A DNA stretch of 64,000 nt from Bradyrhizobium liaoningense (GTDB lineage: Bacteria > Pseudomonadota > Alphaproteobacteria > Rhizobiales > Xanthobacteraceae). Below the pieces are notes generated by a model. The model made no database searches and was not told the origin of the DNA. It worked only from the letters and a program-made list of their open reading frames with translations. Numbering within the stretch: position 1 is the first letter of the stretch; each line of letters opens with the position of its first letter. Shown piece by piece: positions 18,789-28,307 of the stretch. The stretch spans positions 1 to 64,000 of the forward strand of contig NZ_JAFCJT010000032.1 in assembly GCF_018130785.1 (NCBI RefSeq), written 5' to 3'. A program made the position numbers and the translations under genes.

Positions 18789-20462
18789 CTATCTCTCAAT
18801 CGGATCAAAGGCTGTCGCCAGCCAATGCGGCTTCTTGTCTGCTGAATAAGCGGTAACAGGAGAGGCCTCGAGCGCCACCGGAGCATTCGGGCTTTGGTGC
18901 TGCGTGAGCCAGGCGTTTGATCCCGTCAAACTTGGCAGATAGGACGATTTTGGCCACCTGTCCTTGAACGCATCAGTGCCAGGCGCTTCGCTTGCGTAGC
19001 CCAGACGCTGCGGCGCCGCCTCCGGCGCTGGCACCGGAACTTTCAAAGGCTCGGAGCCGGTCTGCGGCAAATTCACGCGAGGCGTGGGCAATTTGTAGGT
19101 GGGCGTTCCGAGGAGCCCGAGGTCCACCGGGGCAGCATCAACCGGTGGAGGAGCCTTCAGGTACTCAAGTAAGGTGCCCATGGCCGCGAGGAGCTGATAG
19201 TCGGCAAAGACCACGACGCCACGTGCCGAAGTCAATGAGACCAGCCCATTGAAGTACTGATTCTGGGCGTTCAAAAGGTCGATCAGCGAGCGCTGGCCGA
19301 GCTCATATTCTTTCTGGAAGGCCGCGATCGTCTTCCGACTGGCCTCGTTCTCCCGTATCAGCGTTGCAATCCTCGTCGCCGTTACGGTGCGCGCCGCCCA
19401 CGCCTTGTCGATCGACTCGATGGCGTCGCGCTGCAGGCGTGCATGGCGCGCCGTGCTCTCGACATAACGCTCGGCCATCTCAGACCGGCGCCAAACATCC
19501 TGACCGCCCCGGAACACATCCCAGGACATCACGACCTTGCCGCTGTAGTCGTCGTGCGTAACTCCGAGGTACGGGTAGGTATTGTCGTTGTGCGTCGCGC
19601 GGCCTTCGAGTGAAAAGGTCGGTACAAATGAGCCGTCCGTTACCCGATAGGCGTGCTTAGCCGCGTCAGCGTCAGCCTGAGCGGCCTGAATTGTGGGGTT
19701 GAACCGGACCGTGGTTGCAAGAGCTTCGTCACGGCTCGGCGGCATGCCGGCCAAGGAGGCCGGGAAGCGAAGATTGATGGGTTCGAGCCCGACTACCTTG
19801 CGGTACTTGGCACGCGACTCCTCCAGGCTCCGGCGGAACTCGATGAGAGTTGCACGCGCACTTTCAACCCGTTCGCGGGCCTGCTCGAGGTCACCTTCGC
19901 CAGCCCGTCCGCCCGAGAAACGGCTGTTTACGTTGGAGAGGATCTTCTCGTGGGCGCTGACGTTTTGCTCGCCGAGCTGAACCAGCCGCAAATAGCGCAC
20001 GACGTCGACATAGGCTTCTGCCGCGTCCAGAGCAATCAGTTCGGTACGTTCGCGCACCCTGAAAGCCGCCGCGTTAACACGGGCCGTCTGCCGCCAGATG
20101 TCCTGGATCGAAGCAAAGCCATCAAACAGAAGTTGCCGGACCACCACAGATTCCTGCGATCCGTTCCGCCACAAACCGTTGCCGGCGATCGGAATGGGCT
20201 GGGCCGTGCTGCTTACAACAGCAGCGCTCTGGTCGAATTTTTCCGGCCCCCACCGTGCTTCGACACGCACCTGCGGCAACAGAGTGCTCTGGGTCTGCCG
20301 AAGTTCGCTCTCCGTGGCGCGACGGTTGGCAGAAGCCTCGCCGACGCCTGGGTTGGTTTTAACAGCTTGCTTCAACGCATCGTTGATCGAGAACGGCTCC
20401 GCCAAGGCGGTTCCGCACGGAACGAGAAGCAAAGCACCAGAAATGAGAATGCGCCCAAACAA
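18789..20462 (-). CDS. TolC-family outer-membrane channel of the type I system
   Basis: A TolC-like outer-membrane factor of about 557 residues. It has a cleavable signal peptide (hydrophobic about 3-18, ALAEP cleavage region) and two OEP repeats of long amphipathic helices (about 25-220 and 240-440). A Pro-rich C-terminal extension of about 110 residues is not part of the channel fold. A GTG start at 20474 is possible, but a perfect GGAGG lies inside that reading, five bases before a TTG at 20462, so the TTG is preferred. It is the first gene of the export cluster and probably completes the adhesin secretion channel. Confidence 0.9.
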   Translation of the reverse strand: MFGRILISGALLLVPCGTALAEPFSINDALKQAVKTNPGVGEASANRRATESELRQTQSTLLPQVRVEARWGPEKFDQSAAVVSSTAQPIPIAGNGLWRNGSQESVVVRQLLFDGFASIQDIWRQTARVNAAAFRVRERTELIALDAAEAYVDVVRYLRLVQLGEQNVSAHEKILSNVNSRFSGGRAGEGDLEQARERVESARATLIEFRRSLEESRAKYRKVVGLEPINLRFPASLAGMPPSRDEALATTVRFNPTIQAAQADADAAKHAYRVTDGSFVPTFSLEGRATHNDNTYPYLGVTHDDYSGKVVMSWDVFRGGQDVWRRSEMAERYVESTARHARLQRDAIESIDKAWAARTVTATRIATLIRENEASRKTIAAFQKEYELGQRSLIDLLNAQNQYFNGLVSLTSARGVVVFADYQLLAAMGTLLEYLKAPPPVDAAPVDLGLLGTPTYKLPTPRVNLPQTGSEPLKVPVPAPEAAPQRLGYASEAPGTDAFKDRWPKSSYLPSLTGSNAWLTQHQSPNAPVALEASPVTAYSADKKPHWLATAFDPIER

Positions 20463-20474
20463 TTTAACCTCCAC

Positions 20475-20762
20475 CCGTGTCGGTTGAGACGACCGCGGGG
20501 CCCCCTAGAAATGGGGCAGACCTTCGCAAGGACTGAGGCGACAATCTAGGCCAATCGAGTAAAAGGTAAGCAAATCTGAGCTAGCTGTCGCATTTTCGCC
20601 ACTTATTGCGAGAATAAAGGTATTTAATTACCTATTTTATGCGGATGAGAAGTCTCGCGCTCATGATTTGTTTACCTTGTCGCGCGCGAAACAGTCCGAT
20701 TCTCTTGCGCGCGATGAGAATTCAGCCAAGTCATTGATACCTATAAAGAAGTGCATGCCTCT
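20475..20762. other. Intergenic region upstream of the TolC-like gene
   Basis: 288 bases with no credible ORF. The part near 20575-20660 is strongly AT-rich and contains AGGTA-TTTAAT-TACCT (20620-20635), an imperfect palindrome that may be an operator for the export cluster. The far end is the 3' side of the flavin oxidoreductase gene. Confidence 0.35.
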
Positions 20763-21818
20763 TTATTGCGGGCTGGATTGCAGGTTCTCCATGTTCATCT
20801 CCCGCACCATCGGCACCACCTTGCGTCCGTAGAGCTCGATGCTCTTCATCAGCTTTTCATGCGGCAGGGGGCCGGCCGAGTACTTCAACTGGAAGCGCGA
20901 AATACCCAGCGTCTTCGCCGTCTTGGCGATCTTGCGCGCTACCGTCTCCGGCGAGCCGACATAAAGCGAGCCGTGTTCGGCCTCGCTGACGAACTCGTCG
21001 CGGCCCATCGGCGGCCAGCCGCGCTCTTTGCCGATACGGTCGCGCATCGCCTTGTAGTCGGGCCACAGTTCTTCGCGCGCCTGTTCGTCGGTCTCGGCGA
21101 CATAGCCGGGCGAATGCACGCCGATCGGCCTTGCCGGGCGGCCGAATTCCTTGAATGCGCGATGGTAGAGATCGACGTAAGGCGCAAAGCGCGCGGGATC
21201 GCCGCCGATGATGGCGAGCATCAAGGGCAGATCGTAATGCGCCGCGCGCACCACCGATTGCGGGCTGCCGCCGACGCCGATCCAGGTCTTGAGCTGACCA
21301 TTCTCGACCGGCGGATAGACCAGCTGGTTCTTCAGCGGCGGCCGCAGCTTGCCTTCCCAGGTCACAGGCTTCTGCGACAGCAGCGCTGCAAACAGATCGA
21401 GCTTCTCCTCGAACAGGTCTTCGTACTTGCGCAGGTCGAAGCCGAACAGCGGGAAGGATTCGGTGAACGAGCCGCGGCCGAGGATCACCTCGGCTCGCCC
21501 GTCGGAGAGCGCATCCAGTGTCGCGAAGCGCTGGAATACGCGAATGGGGTCGTCCGAGCTCAGCACCGTCACGGCCGAGCCGAGATGGATGCGCCTGGTG
21601 CGCGACGCGATCGCGGCGAGCACGGTCTCCGGCGAGGAGATCGCGAAGTCGGTGCGGTGATGCTCGCCAAGGCCAATGAAATCGAGGCCGAGTTCGTCAG
21701 CCAGCACCGCCTCGTCGACGACGTTGCGGATCACCTGCGCATGGGCAAGCATGGCGCCGCTCGCGTCCTTCGTCACGTCGCCAAAGGTATCCAGTCCGAA
21801 TTCAAGCGGTGCGGTCAT
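20763..21818 (-). CDS. LLM-class (luciferase-like) flavin-dependent oxidoreductase
   Basis: 351 residues forming a bacterial-luciferase-like TIM barrel across the whole length. The GLGEHHRTDF motif (about 49-58) and the LGSAVTVLSSDDPIRV and RAEVILGRGSF segments are typical of the family, which uses reduced FMN or F420 to oxidise small substrates. The substrate cannot be read from sequence. It lies alone between the export cluster and the LysR gene, with 136 bases upstream for its own promoter. Confidence 0.88.
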   Translation of the reverse strand: MTAPLEFGLDTFGDVTKDASGAMLAHAQVIRNVVDEAVLADELGLDFIGLGEHHRTDFAISSPETVLAAIASRTRRIHLGSAVTVLSSDDPIRVFQRFATLDALSDGRAEVILGRGSFTESFPLFGFDLRKYEDLFEEKLDLFAALLSQKPVTWEGKLRPPLKNQLVYPPVENGQLKTWIGVGGSPQSVVRAAHYDLPLMLAIIGGDPARFAPYVDLYHRAFKEFGRPARPIGVHSPGYVAETDEQAREELWPDYKAMRDRIGKERGWPPMGRDEFVSEAEHGSLYVGSPETVARKIAKTAKTLGISRFQLKYSAGPLPHEKLMKSIELYGRKVVPMVREMNMENLQSSPQ

Positions 21819-21954
21819 CGATCGGGTCTCTGTGGGGGCAAGTGGCGCCTGCCACTATGGGAGGGATGGTTTTGCGGTGGAGCTAGGCCGCGATCGGCGG
21901 TTCAACAAGGTCGCTCCGGGAAAGGCTGGGTTTCCGGTTTTTCACCGCGCCGGC

Positions 21955-22878
21955 TCAGTCGGATCTGGCGAACATCTCGACCAGGGTCTCGCGCAGCCAG
22001 CGCTGCGCCGGCACGGTGTCGTTGCGCTGGTGCCAGAACAGGCTGACGATGCGCGGTGGCGCCTTGAGCGGAAGCGGCATGGCGTGCAGCAACGGCGCGT
22101 GCCGGGATTGCGAGCGGAGATCGCTCGGTAGCACGGCGATGAGGTCGGACTGACGCACGACCTCGTAGGCGGCGCTGTAGTGATTGACGGTCGCGACCAG
22201 ATTTCGCGACAGCCCGCGCGACGCGAGGAAAAGATCGTAGGACGGCAAGGTCTTGCCGGCGAGGCTCACATCGACGTGCCCCGCATTCAGGAAGGTCCGG
22301 GTGCTCAGCCGCTTCTGGGCGGCGAGCGGATGGCCGCGCCGCATGAAGCAGGCATAGTCGACCATCCACAGCGAGCGCGAGCGAATGGCGGCCGGCTGCT
22401 GCGCCTCGTTGACATAGACGCTCAGCACGCAATCGACCCTGTTGTCCTCGAGCTGGTCGGCGATCTCCAGAATGGTGTTGGGAACGGTATGGACGCGCGC
22501 CTTGGGCGCGACCCTGCCGAAATGGTTCAGCAGGTTCGGCATCACCAGCGAGGCGACGTAGTCCGACATCGACAGGCTGAATTCGGTCTGCGCACGGGCG
22601 GGATCGAACACCTGCTCGTCGAGCGCGCCACGGACGCTTTCCAGCGCCTCGCCGATCGGCTCCCACAGCACTACGGCGCGCTGGGTCGGACGAATCCCGG
22701 TGCCTGATCGGACGAACAGGGGATCGCCGAGCGCGTCGCGCAGTCGTGCGAGTGCGTTGCTGACGGCGGGCTGCGTCATCGTCAGCGCGCTCGCCGCGCG
22801 GGTGACGCTGCCTTCGGTCATCAATGCCTCGAAGACTTTCAGGAGGTTGAGGTCGAGCGCGCGGAACGACACAGACAT
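21955..22878 (-). CDS. LysR-family transcriptional regulator
   Basis: 307 residues. The N-terminal winged helix-turn-helix (about 8-67; the recognition segment contains TMTQPAVSNALARLRD) is followed by a LysR effector-binding domain (about 95-300). It is transcribed divergently from the MFS/GAF/amidohydrolase operon, the usual arrangement for a LysR protein controlling its neighbour. The shared promoter gap contains a TCAT-N11-ATGA box. The effector is unknown. Confidence 0.93.
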   Translation of the reverse strand: MSVSFRALDLNLLKVFEALMTEGSVTRAASALTMTQPAVSNALARLRDALGDPLFVRSGTGIRPTQRAVVLWEPIGEALESVRGALDEQVFDPARAQTEFSLSMSDYVASLVMPNLLNHFGRVAPKARVHTVPNTILEIADQLEDNRVDCVLSVYVNEAQQPAAIRSRSLWMVDYACFMRRGHPLAAQKRLSTRTFLNAGHVDVSLAGKTLPSYDLFLASRGLSRNLVATVNHYSAAYEVVRQSDLIAVLPSDLRSQSRHAPLLHAMPLPLKAPPRIVSLFWHQRNDTVPAQRWLRETLVEMFARSD

Positions 22879-22899
22879 TCACCGTAGTGATATATTAGA

Positions 22900-22918
22900 T
22901 CATGATTATAAATTATGA
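22900..22918. promoter_or_regulatory. Candidate LysR box in divergent promoter region
   Basis: TCAT (22900-22903) and ATGA (22915-22918) are exact inverted arms separated by 11 AT-rich bases. This is the T-N11-A geometry typical of LysR sites. It lies 22 bases upstream of the LysR start codon and about 75 bases before the transporter start. Confidence 0.5.
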
Positions 22919-22992
22919 CGATAATGTCACTTTGTCTATGGTTCCCCCAAGGGACACGCGGAGCGCCGGGCCGCCAGACTGAGGGGACTTTC

Positions 22993-24351
22993 ATGTCGAT
23001 GATCTCGGCGCGTATCGAGCGCCTTCCATTCGCGCGCTTCCACACGCATCTGCTGTTGATGGGCGGGCTCGGCTACATGTTCGACGCGATGGACGCGGCC
23101 GTGCTGGCCTTCATCCTGCCGGTGCTGCGCACGGCCTGGAATCTGTCGAGCGTGCAGATCGGCGTGCTCGGCAGCAGCACCTATATCGGCTTCCTGTTCG
23201 GCGCGTTGCTGGCGGGCACACTGGGCGATCTGATCGGCCGCCGTGCGGTGATGATGTCGGCGCTGGCGCTCTACTGTGCCGCGTCCATCGTCAGCGCGGC
23301 AGTGGACACCTGGTCGTCGTTCTTCGCCGCTCGTGTCGTCGCGGGCATGGGTACCGGCGCCGAGAGCGCGATCATCGCGCCGTATCTCGCCGAGTTCGTC
23401 GCGCGGCGCTTCCGCGGCAGTTTTACCGGCGCGCTGGCCGGGTTCTTCTCCTTCGGTTTCGTCGCGGCGGCCTTGCTCGGCTACTTCATCGTTCCCGCCT
23501 ACGAGAACGGCTGGCGCATCGTTCTGGTGATCACCGCGGTGCCGGTCGTCATGCTGCTGTGGTGGCGCAGGGCGCTGCCGGAATCGCCGCGCTGGCTGGA
23601 AAGCCGGGGCAGGGCGAAGGAAGCCGAGGCGGTGCTCGACCGGATCGAAGCCGGCTTCGCACGCGAGGGGCACGTCCTGTCCCAGCCGGTCGTCGACGCG
23701 GTCAGCCCTCCTGCTGCCGGGGGAACGCTGCTTGCGAATTTCGCGGCGCTGCTCGCCGGCCGCCAGACGCGCATCACCATCATGACCTGGATCATGTGGC
23801 TTGCGATCACCTTCAGCTATTATTCCTTCTTCGTCTGGATCCCCGGCCTCCTGGTTCAGAACGGCATGAGCATCACCAAGAGCTTCGCCTATTCGATCGC
23901 GATCTATTGCGCGCAGATTCCGGGCTATTTCAGCGCCGCCTGGTTCAACGAGCGGATCGGCCGGCAGGCGACGATTGCGTCCTACATGCTGCTCGGCGGC
24001 GCCAGCGCGCTCGGGCTCGCCTTCGCGCAGAGCGACCAGCACATCATGCTGGCGGGAATCCTGCTGTCCTTCTTCATGAACGGGACCTATGCCGGGGTCT
24101 ACGCCTATACGGCGGAGGTGTTTCCGACGCCGATGCGGACCACGGGCGCCGGGCTTGCATCGGCGATCGGCCGCATCGGTGCGATCGTCTCGCCGATCCT
24201 GGTCGGCTATCTCTATCCCAATTTCGGTTTCGCCGGCGTGTTCGGGGTCACCACCACTGTGCTGCTGCTCGGGGCAGTCACCGTCGTGCTGATGGGCGTG
24301 CCGACGCGCGGCCGCTCGCTGGAAGAGATCGCGGCGGGTGAAGTTGCATGA
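22993..24351 (+). CDS. MFS transporter, sugar/aromatic-acid porter type
   Basis: 452 residues with about 12 membrane helices. The MFS loop motif GDLIGRR appears after helix 2, and PESPRWLESRGR lies in the central cytoplasmic loop, a signature of the sugar-porter and aromatic-acid:H+ symporter branches. ATG 22993 is chosen because GAGGGG precedes it by 6 bases; the longer reading from 22915 runs through the promoter region. It overlaps the GAF gene by ATGA and heads a three-gene operon. The substrate is probably whatever the downstream amidohydrolase acts on. Confidence 0.9.
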   Translation: MSMISARIERLPFARFHTHLLLMGGLGYMFDAMDAAVLAFILPVLRTAWNLSSVQIGVLGSSTYIGFLFGALLAGTLGDLIGRRAVMMSALALYCAASIVSAAVDTWSSFFAARVVAGMGTGAESAIIAPYLAEFVARRFRGSFTGALAGFFSFGFVAAALLGYFIVPAYENGWRIVLVITAVPVVMLLWWRRALPESPRWLESRGRAKEAEAVLDRIEAGFAREGHVLSQPVVDAVSPPAAGGTLLANFAALLAGRQTRITIMTWIMWLAITFSYYSFFVWIPGLLVQNGMSITKSFAYSIAIYCAQIPGYFSAAWFNERIGRQATIASYMLLGGASALGLAFAQSDQHIMLAGILLSFFMNGTYAGVYAYTAEVFPTPMRTTGAGLASAIGRIGAIVSPILVGYLYPNFGFAGVFGVTTTVLLLGAVTVVLMGVPTRGRSLEEIAAGEVA

Positions 24352-24851
24352 CGCGGACGAAAGTTACCGCTGATCCCTTGCTCTGCGCCGTCGCGGCGGC
24401 GCAGGGCAGGGCGGATCAGCCGGATGCACTATTCGCGGCACTCGACGAAGCCGTGAAGTCGGCGATCGGGCACAAGCTGTTCACGATCCTGACCTACGAC
24501 GGCGACACCGGCGAAGCCGCACGGGTCTATTCCAATCTTCCCGGCCCGTATCCGACCGGCGGACGCAAGCGCCTCGCGCCGGGCCCGTGGACCGAGGCCG
24601 TGCTCGACCGCGGCGAGGCCTATATCGGCCGCACCCTGGACGATCTGCGCAACGTCTTTCCCGATCACGAGTTGATCGCCTCGCTCGGCTGCGAAAGTGT
24701 GCTCAACATGCCCGTACGCTGGCGCGTCCGCACGCTCGGCTCGCTCAACCTGCTCCATGAGGCGGGCTGGTACGGCGAGGACGATGTCGCCACGTGTCTC
24801 CCGTTCGCTCAGCTCGCGCTGCCCGCGCTACTGACGACTGACCAGTCTTGA
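24348..24851 (+). CDS. GAF-domain protein
   Basis: 167 residues, nearly all one GAF domain (about 20-160). Recognisable features are KLFTILTYD, the mid-domain segment ending GEAYIG and LGCESVLNMPV. No output domain is attached. Its start overlaps the transporter stop (ATGA), so translation is coupled. GAF domains bind small molecules; a ligand-sensing or catalytic accessory role for the pathway is inference. Confidence 0.82.
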   Translation: MTRTKVTADPLLCAVAAAQGRADQPDALFAALDEAVKSAIGHKLFTILTYDGDTGEAARVYSNLPGPYPTGGRKRLAPGPWTEAVLDRGEAYIGRTLDDLRNVFPDHELIASLGCESVLNMPVRWRVRTLGSLNLLHEAGWYGEDDVATCLPFAQLALPALLTTDQS

Positions 24852-24868
24852 CCAGACAGGAAACGACC

Positions 24869-26116
24869 ATGCCCAGCATCCTTTTCAAGAACGCGGCTCT
24901 GCTCGACCCGCTCCAGCCGGACTTGCTGGAGGGACATCACGTGCTGGTCGAGGACAATCTGATCAAGGAGGTCTCCGACCGGCCGCTCCAGGCCGCAGCC
25001 GACCGCACCATCGATCTGAAGGGCAAGACGCTGATGCCCGGCCTGATCGACCTGCATGTGCACGCCATCGCCGTCGAGCTCAACCTGGCGCAACAGGTGA
25101 ACATGCCGAACGTGCTGGTGACGCTGCGCTCGACGCTGCTGCTGCGCGGCATGCTGCGGCGTGGCTTTACCACCGTCCGCGATGCCGGCGGCGCCGGCCA
25201 TGCGCTGAAGCAGGCGATCGAGACCGGTCTCACCGACGGCCCGCGGCTGTTCGTCTCCGGCCGTGCGCTCAGCCAGACCGGCGGCCACGGCGACATGCGG
25301 GCCCGCTCGGATTACCTCGCGAGCGACGCGCCGTGTCCATGCTGCGTGCGTGTCGGCGCGCTGGCACGCGTTGCCGACGGCGTTGACAGCGTGCGCAGGG
25401 CGGCGCGCGAGGAGCTCCAGATGGGCGCCGACCAGATCAAGATCATGGCGTCCGGCGGCGTCGCTTCACCGACCGATCCGGTCGGCGCCTTCGGCTACTC
25501 CGAGGACGAGATCCGCGCCATCGTCGAGGAGGCACGCGGGCGCCAGACCTATGTGCTCGCCCACGCCTACACCGCTGCCGCCATCGAACGCGCTGTCCGC
25601 TGCGGCGTGCGCACCATCGAGCACGGTAACCTGATCGATGCTCCGACCGCACGGCTGATGGCCGAGAAGGGTGCCTATGTGGTGCCGACGCTCGTCACTT
25701 ACGAGGCGTTGGCCAACGAGGGCGCCCAATATGGCCTGCCGCCGGAGAGCGTGGCCAAGATCGCCGATGTCCGCGACGCGGGTCTGCGTTCGCTCGCGAT
25801 CTATCGCGACGCCGGGGTGAAGATGGGATTTGGCAGCGACCTGCTTGGAGCTTCTCAACGCCTCCAGAGCGACGAATTCCGGATTCGCGCCGAAATTCTC
25901 GGGCCGCATGCCGTCATCGCCAGCGCGACATTGATCGGCGCCGAAGTGCTCGGCATGGAGGGCAAGCTCGGCCGGATCGCGCCCGACGCTATTGCGGACC
26001 TGCTCGTGGTCGACGGCAACCCGCTGCGCGATGTGGCCTGCCTGCTCGGCCAGGGCGAGCACATCCCGATGGTGATGAAGGCAGGCAAGGTCCAGTTCGA
26101 CAGGCTGAACGCTTAG
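24869..26116 (+). CDS. Metal-dependent amidohydrolase (imidazolonepropionase / Xaa-Pro dipeptidase-like)
   Basis: 415 residues. The amidohydrolase barrel shows the metal motif DLHVH (about 61-65), further histidines in AHAY and EHGN, and the catalytic aspartate in FGSDLLG. The subgroup resembles imidazolonepropionase-like hydrolases and broad Xaa-Pro dipeptidases. A TTG at 24848 would give seven more residues, but an ACAGGA ribosome site precedes ATG 24869. It ends 6 bases before the convergent helicase gene. The substrate is not predictable. Confidence 0.9.
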   Translation: MPSILFKNAALLDPLQPDLLEGHHVLVEDNLIKEVSDRPLQAAADRTIDLKGKTLMPGLIDLHVHAIAVELNLAQQVNMPNVLVTLRSTLLLRGMLRRGFTTVRDAGGAGHALKQAIETGLTDGPRLFVSGRALSQTGGHGDMRARSDYLASDAPCPCCVRVGALARVADGVDSVRRAAREELQMGADQIKIMASGGVASPTDPVGAFGYSEDEIRAIVEEARGRQTYVLAHAYTAAAIERAVRCGVRTIEHGNLIDAPTARLMAEKGAYVVPTLVTYEALANEGAQYGLPPESVAKIADVRDAGLRSLAIYRDAGVKMGFGSDLLGASQRLQSDEFRIRAEILGPHAVIASATLIGAEVLGMEGKLGRIAPDAIADLLVVDGNPLRDVACLLGQGEHIPMVMKAGKVQFDRLNA

Positions 26117-26122
26117 CCGGAC

Positions 26123-28180
26123 CTACCGCCACATTCCCCGCATCCGCGCGCCGATGTCGATCTTCGGTCCCTGTGCCGCGCTGCGGGCAGCGCCCGCCGC
26201 GACCTTCGGCCAGGCGGTGCGCTCGAACAGATAGACCAGGGATTCCGGGATGAAGCGGGTGCGCGAGGCGTAGACGTGGCGGTCGCCCTTGGCGGCCTGG
26301 CCGTGGACAAAGAAGCGTTGCGGCACGACGAGGTGCAGATCGTCCTTGGCACGCGTCATCGCGACATAGAGCAGGCGGCGCTCCTCCTCGAGCTCCGCGC
26401 TGGTGCCGGCGCCGAGATCGGAGGGCATGCAGCCGTCGACGACGTTGAGCACGAACACCGACTTCCACTCCTGGCCCTTTGCGGAGTGGATGGTGGAGAG
26501 GATCAGATAGTCCTCGTCGCGGAGCGGAGGACCTGATTTGTCGCTGGTCGCATCCGGCGGGTCGAGCGTGAGCTCGGTCAAGAATTTCTCGCGCGAGGCA
26601 TAGCCGCTCGCGATCTGCTCGAGCTGCATCAGGTCGGCGCGGCGCGTCTCGGAATCCTCGTGGATACGGTCGAGATGCGGCTCGTACCACAGTCGCACGC
26701 GCTCGAGATCGGCCGGCCATTCCGAATAGCGTAAATTCTCGACGGTGCGGACGAAGTCGGTCCAGTCCGCGCCGGTGCGCGCCGGCACCGGAAGTTGGCC
26801 GAGCGCGTGCAGCGGGTCCATGCTCTCGGCCATCTGGTCGAGCACGCGCTGCGCGGTTGCGGGGCCGATGCCCGGCAACAGATGCAGGATGCGGAAGCCC
26901 GCGACGCGGTCGCGCGGATTTTCGGCAAAGCGCAGCAGTGCCAGCACGTCCTTGACATGCGCAGCATCGAGAAATTTCAGTCCGCCGAACTTGACGAAGG
27001 GGATGTTACGGCGGGTCAGCTCGATCTCCAGCGGACCGGAATGCGAGGACGTCCGGAACAGCACCGCCTGGTGCTTGAGCAGCGCGCCTTGCTCGCGGTT
27101 GGCCAGCACCTCCTCAACGATGTAGCGCGCCTGATCGGCCTCGCCGTGCACGGTGACGAGCTGCGGTTTTTGCGTGGAGGTGCGGTCGGTCCAGAGGTTT
27201 TTGGTGAAGCGCTCGCGCGCCAATCCAATCACACCGTTGGCCGCCGCCAGCACGGGTTGCGTCGAGCGATAGTTGCGGTCGAGTGTGATCATTTCCGCGC
27301 GGGGGGAGAAGCTCTGCGGAAAATCAAGGATGTTGCGGACAGTGGCGGCGCGGAACGAATAGATCGACTGCGCGTCGTCGCCGACCACGGTGAGCCCGCG
27401 CCCGTCTGGCTTCAGCGCCAGCAGGATCGAGGATTGCAGGCGATTGGTGTCCTGATATTCGTCGACCAGCACGTGATCGAAGCGGCCGCCGATCTCTTCG
27501 GCGATCAGCGTATCGCTCATCATCTGCGACCAGTAGAGCAGCAGGTCGTCGTAATCGAGCACGTGCTGGGCCTGCTTGGCCTCGACATAAGCCGCGAACA
27601 GGCCCTTCAGCTCGGCTGCCCAGCCCGCACACCAAGGATAGTGCTGGCCGAGCACCTTTTCGATCTCCATCTCGGCGTTGACGCAGCGCGAATAGATCGA
27701 CAGGCACGTGCCCTTGGCCGGAAAGCGGCTCTCGGTCTTCGACAGGCCGCGCTCGTGCCGGACCAAATTCATCAGGTCCGCGGAATCCTCGCGGTCATGA
27801 ATGGTGAAGGCGGGATCGACGCCGATCCGCTCGGCATATTCGCGGAGCAACCGCGCGCCGATGCCGTGGAAGGTGCCGGCCCAGGTGAGGGCGTCGCGCA
27901 TGATCGCGGCGTTGTTCTCGCCCAGCACCTTTCGGGCGATGCGCTCGACCCGGCCGGCCATCTCGGCCGCCGCGCGCCGTGAGAACGTCATCAAGAGGAT
28001 ACGGCGCGGATCGGCGCCTGCGACGATCAGGTGCGCGACGCGATGAGCGAGCGTGTTGGTCTTGCCGGAGCCAGCGCCGGCTATGACGAGCAGGGGAGCG
28101 CCCACGGTCGCGCCATCGGCCACGCCATGCTCGACGGCGCGGCGCTGCTCCGCATTGAGCGTGTCCAGATATGTCGCCAC
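26123..28180 (-). CDS. UvrD/Rep-family ATP-dependent DNA helicase
   Basis: A superfamily 1A 3'-5' helicase of about 685 residues. Motifs in order are Walker A GAGSGKTNTL, DEYQDT (Walker B), GDDAQSIYSFR, the TIHSAKGQEW motif and EERRLLYVAMTRAKDDL. No ATG is available near the N-terminus. GTG 28180 (VATYLDTLNAEQ) fits the usual family start better than the TTG at 28231. The role is DNA repair or replication restart, or a less defined UvrD paralogue; it is shorter than classical UvrD at about 720-800 residues. Confidence 0.92.
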   Translation of the reverse strand: MATYLDTLNAEQRRAVEHGVADGATVGAPLLVIAGAGSGKTNTLAHRVAHLIVAGADPRRILLMTFSRRAAAEMAGRVERIARKVLGENNAAIMRDALTWAGTFHGIGARLLREYAERIGVDPAFTIHDREDSADLMNLVRHERGLSKTESRFPAKGTCLSIYSRCVNAEMEIEKVLGQHYPWCAGWAAELKGLFAAYVEAKQAQHVLDYDDLLLYWSQMMSDTLIAEEIGGRFDHVLVDEYQDTNRLQSSILLALKPDGRGLTVVGDDAQSIYSFRAATVRNILDFPQSFSPRAEMITLDRNYRSTQPVLAAANGVIGLARERFTKNLWTDRTSTQKPQLVTVHGEADQARYIVEEVLANREQGALLKHQAVLFRTSSHSGPLEIELTRRNIPFVKFGGLKFLDAAHVKDVLALLRFAENPRDRVAGFRILHLLPGIGPATAQRVLDQMAESMDPLHALGQLPVPARTGADWTDFVRTVENLRYSEWPADLERVRLWYEPHLDRIHEDSETRRADLMQLEQIASGYASREKFLTELTLDPPDATSDKSGPPLRDEDYLILSTIHSAKGQEWKSVFVLNVVDGCMPSDLGAGTSAELEEERRLLYVAMTRAKDDLHLVVPQRFFVHGQAAKGDRHVYASRTRFIPESLVYLFERTAWPKVAAGAARSAAQGPKIDIGARMRGMWR

Positions 28181-28307
28181 GAATCGCCCCGGTGAAAGGG
28201 TGAGAATCGGCGATCCCGACGCGAATCGCAATGCAGCTGGACGGAACCGGTGTTAAGACCTAGGGACAAGGCGGCCCGAAGTTCCAGCCCGAAAAACGCG
28301 CAACGGC

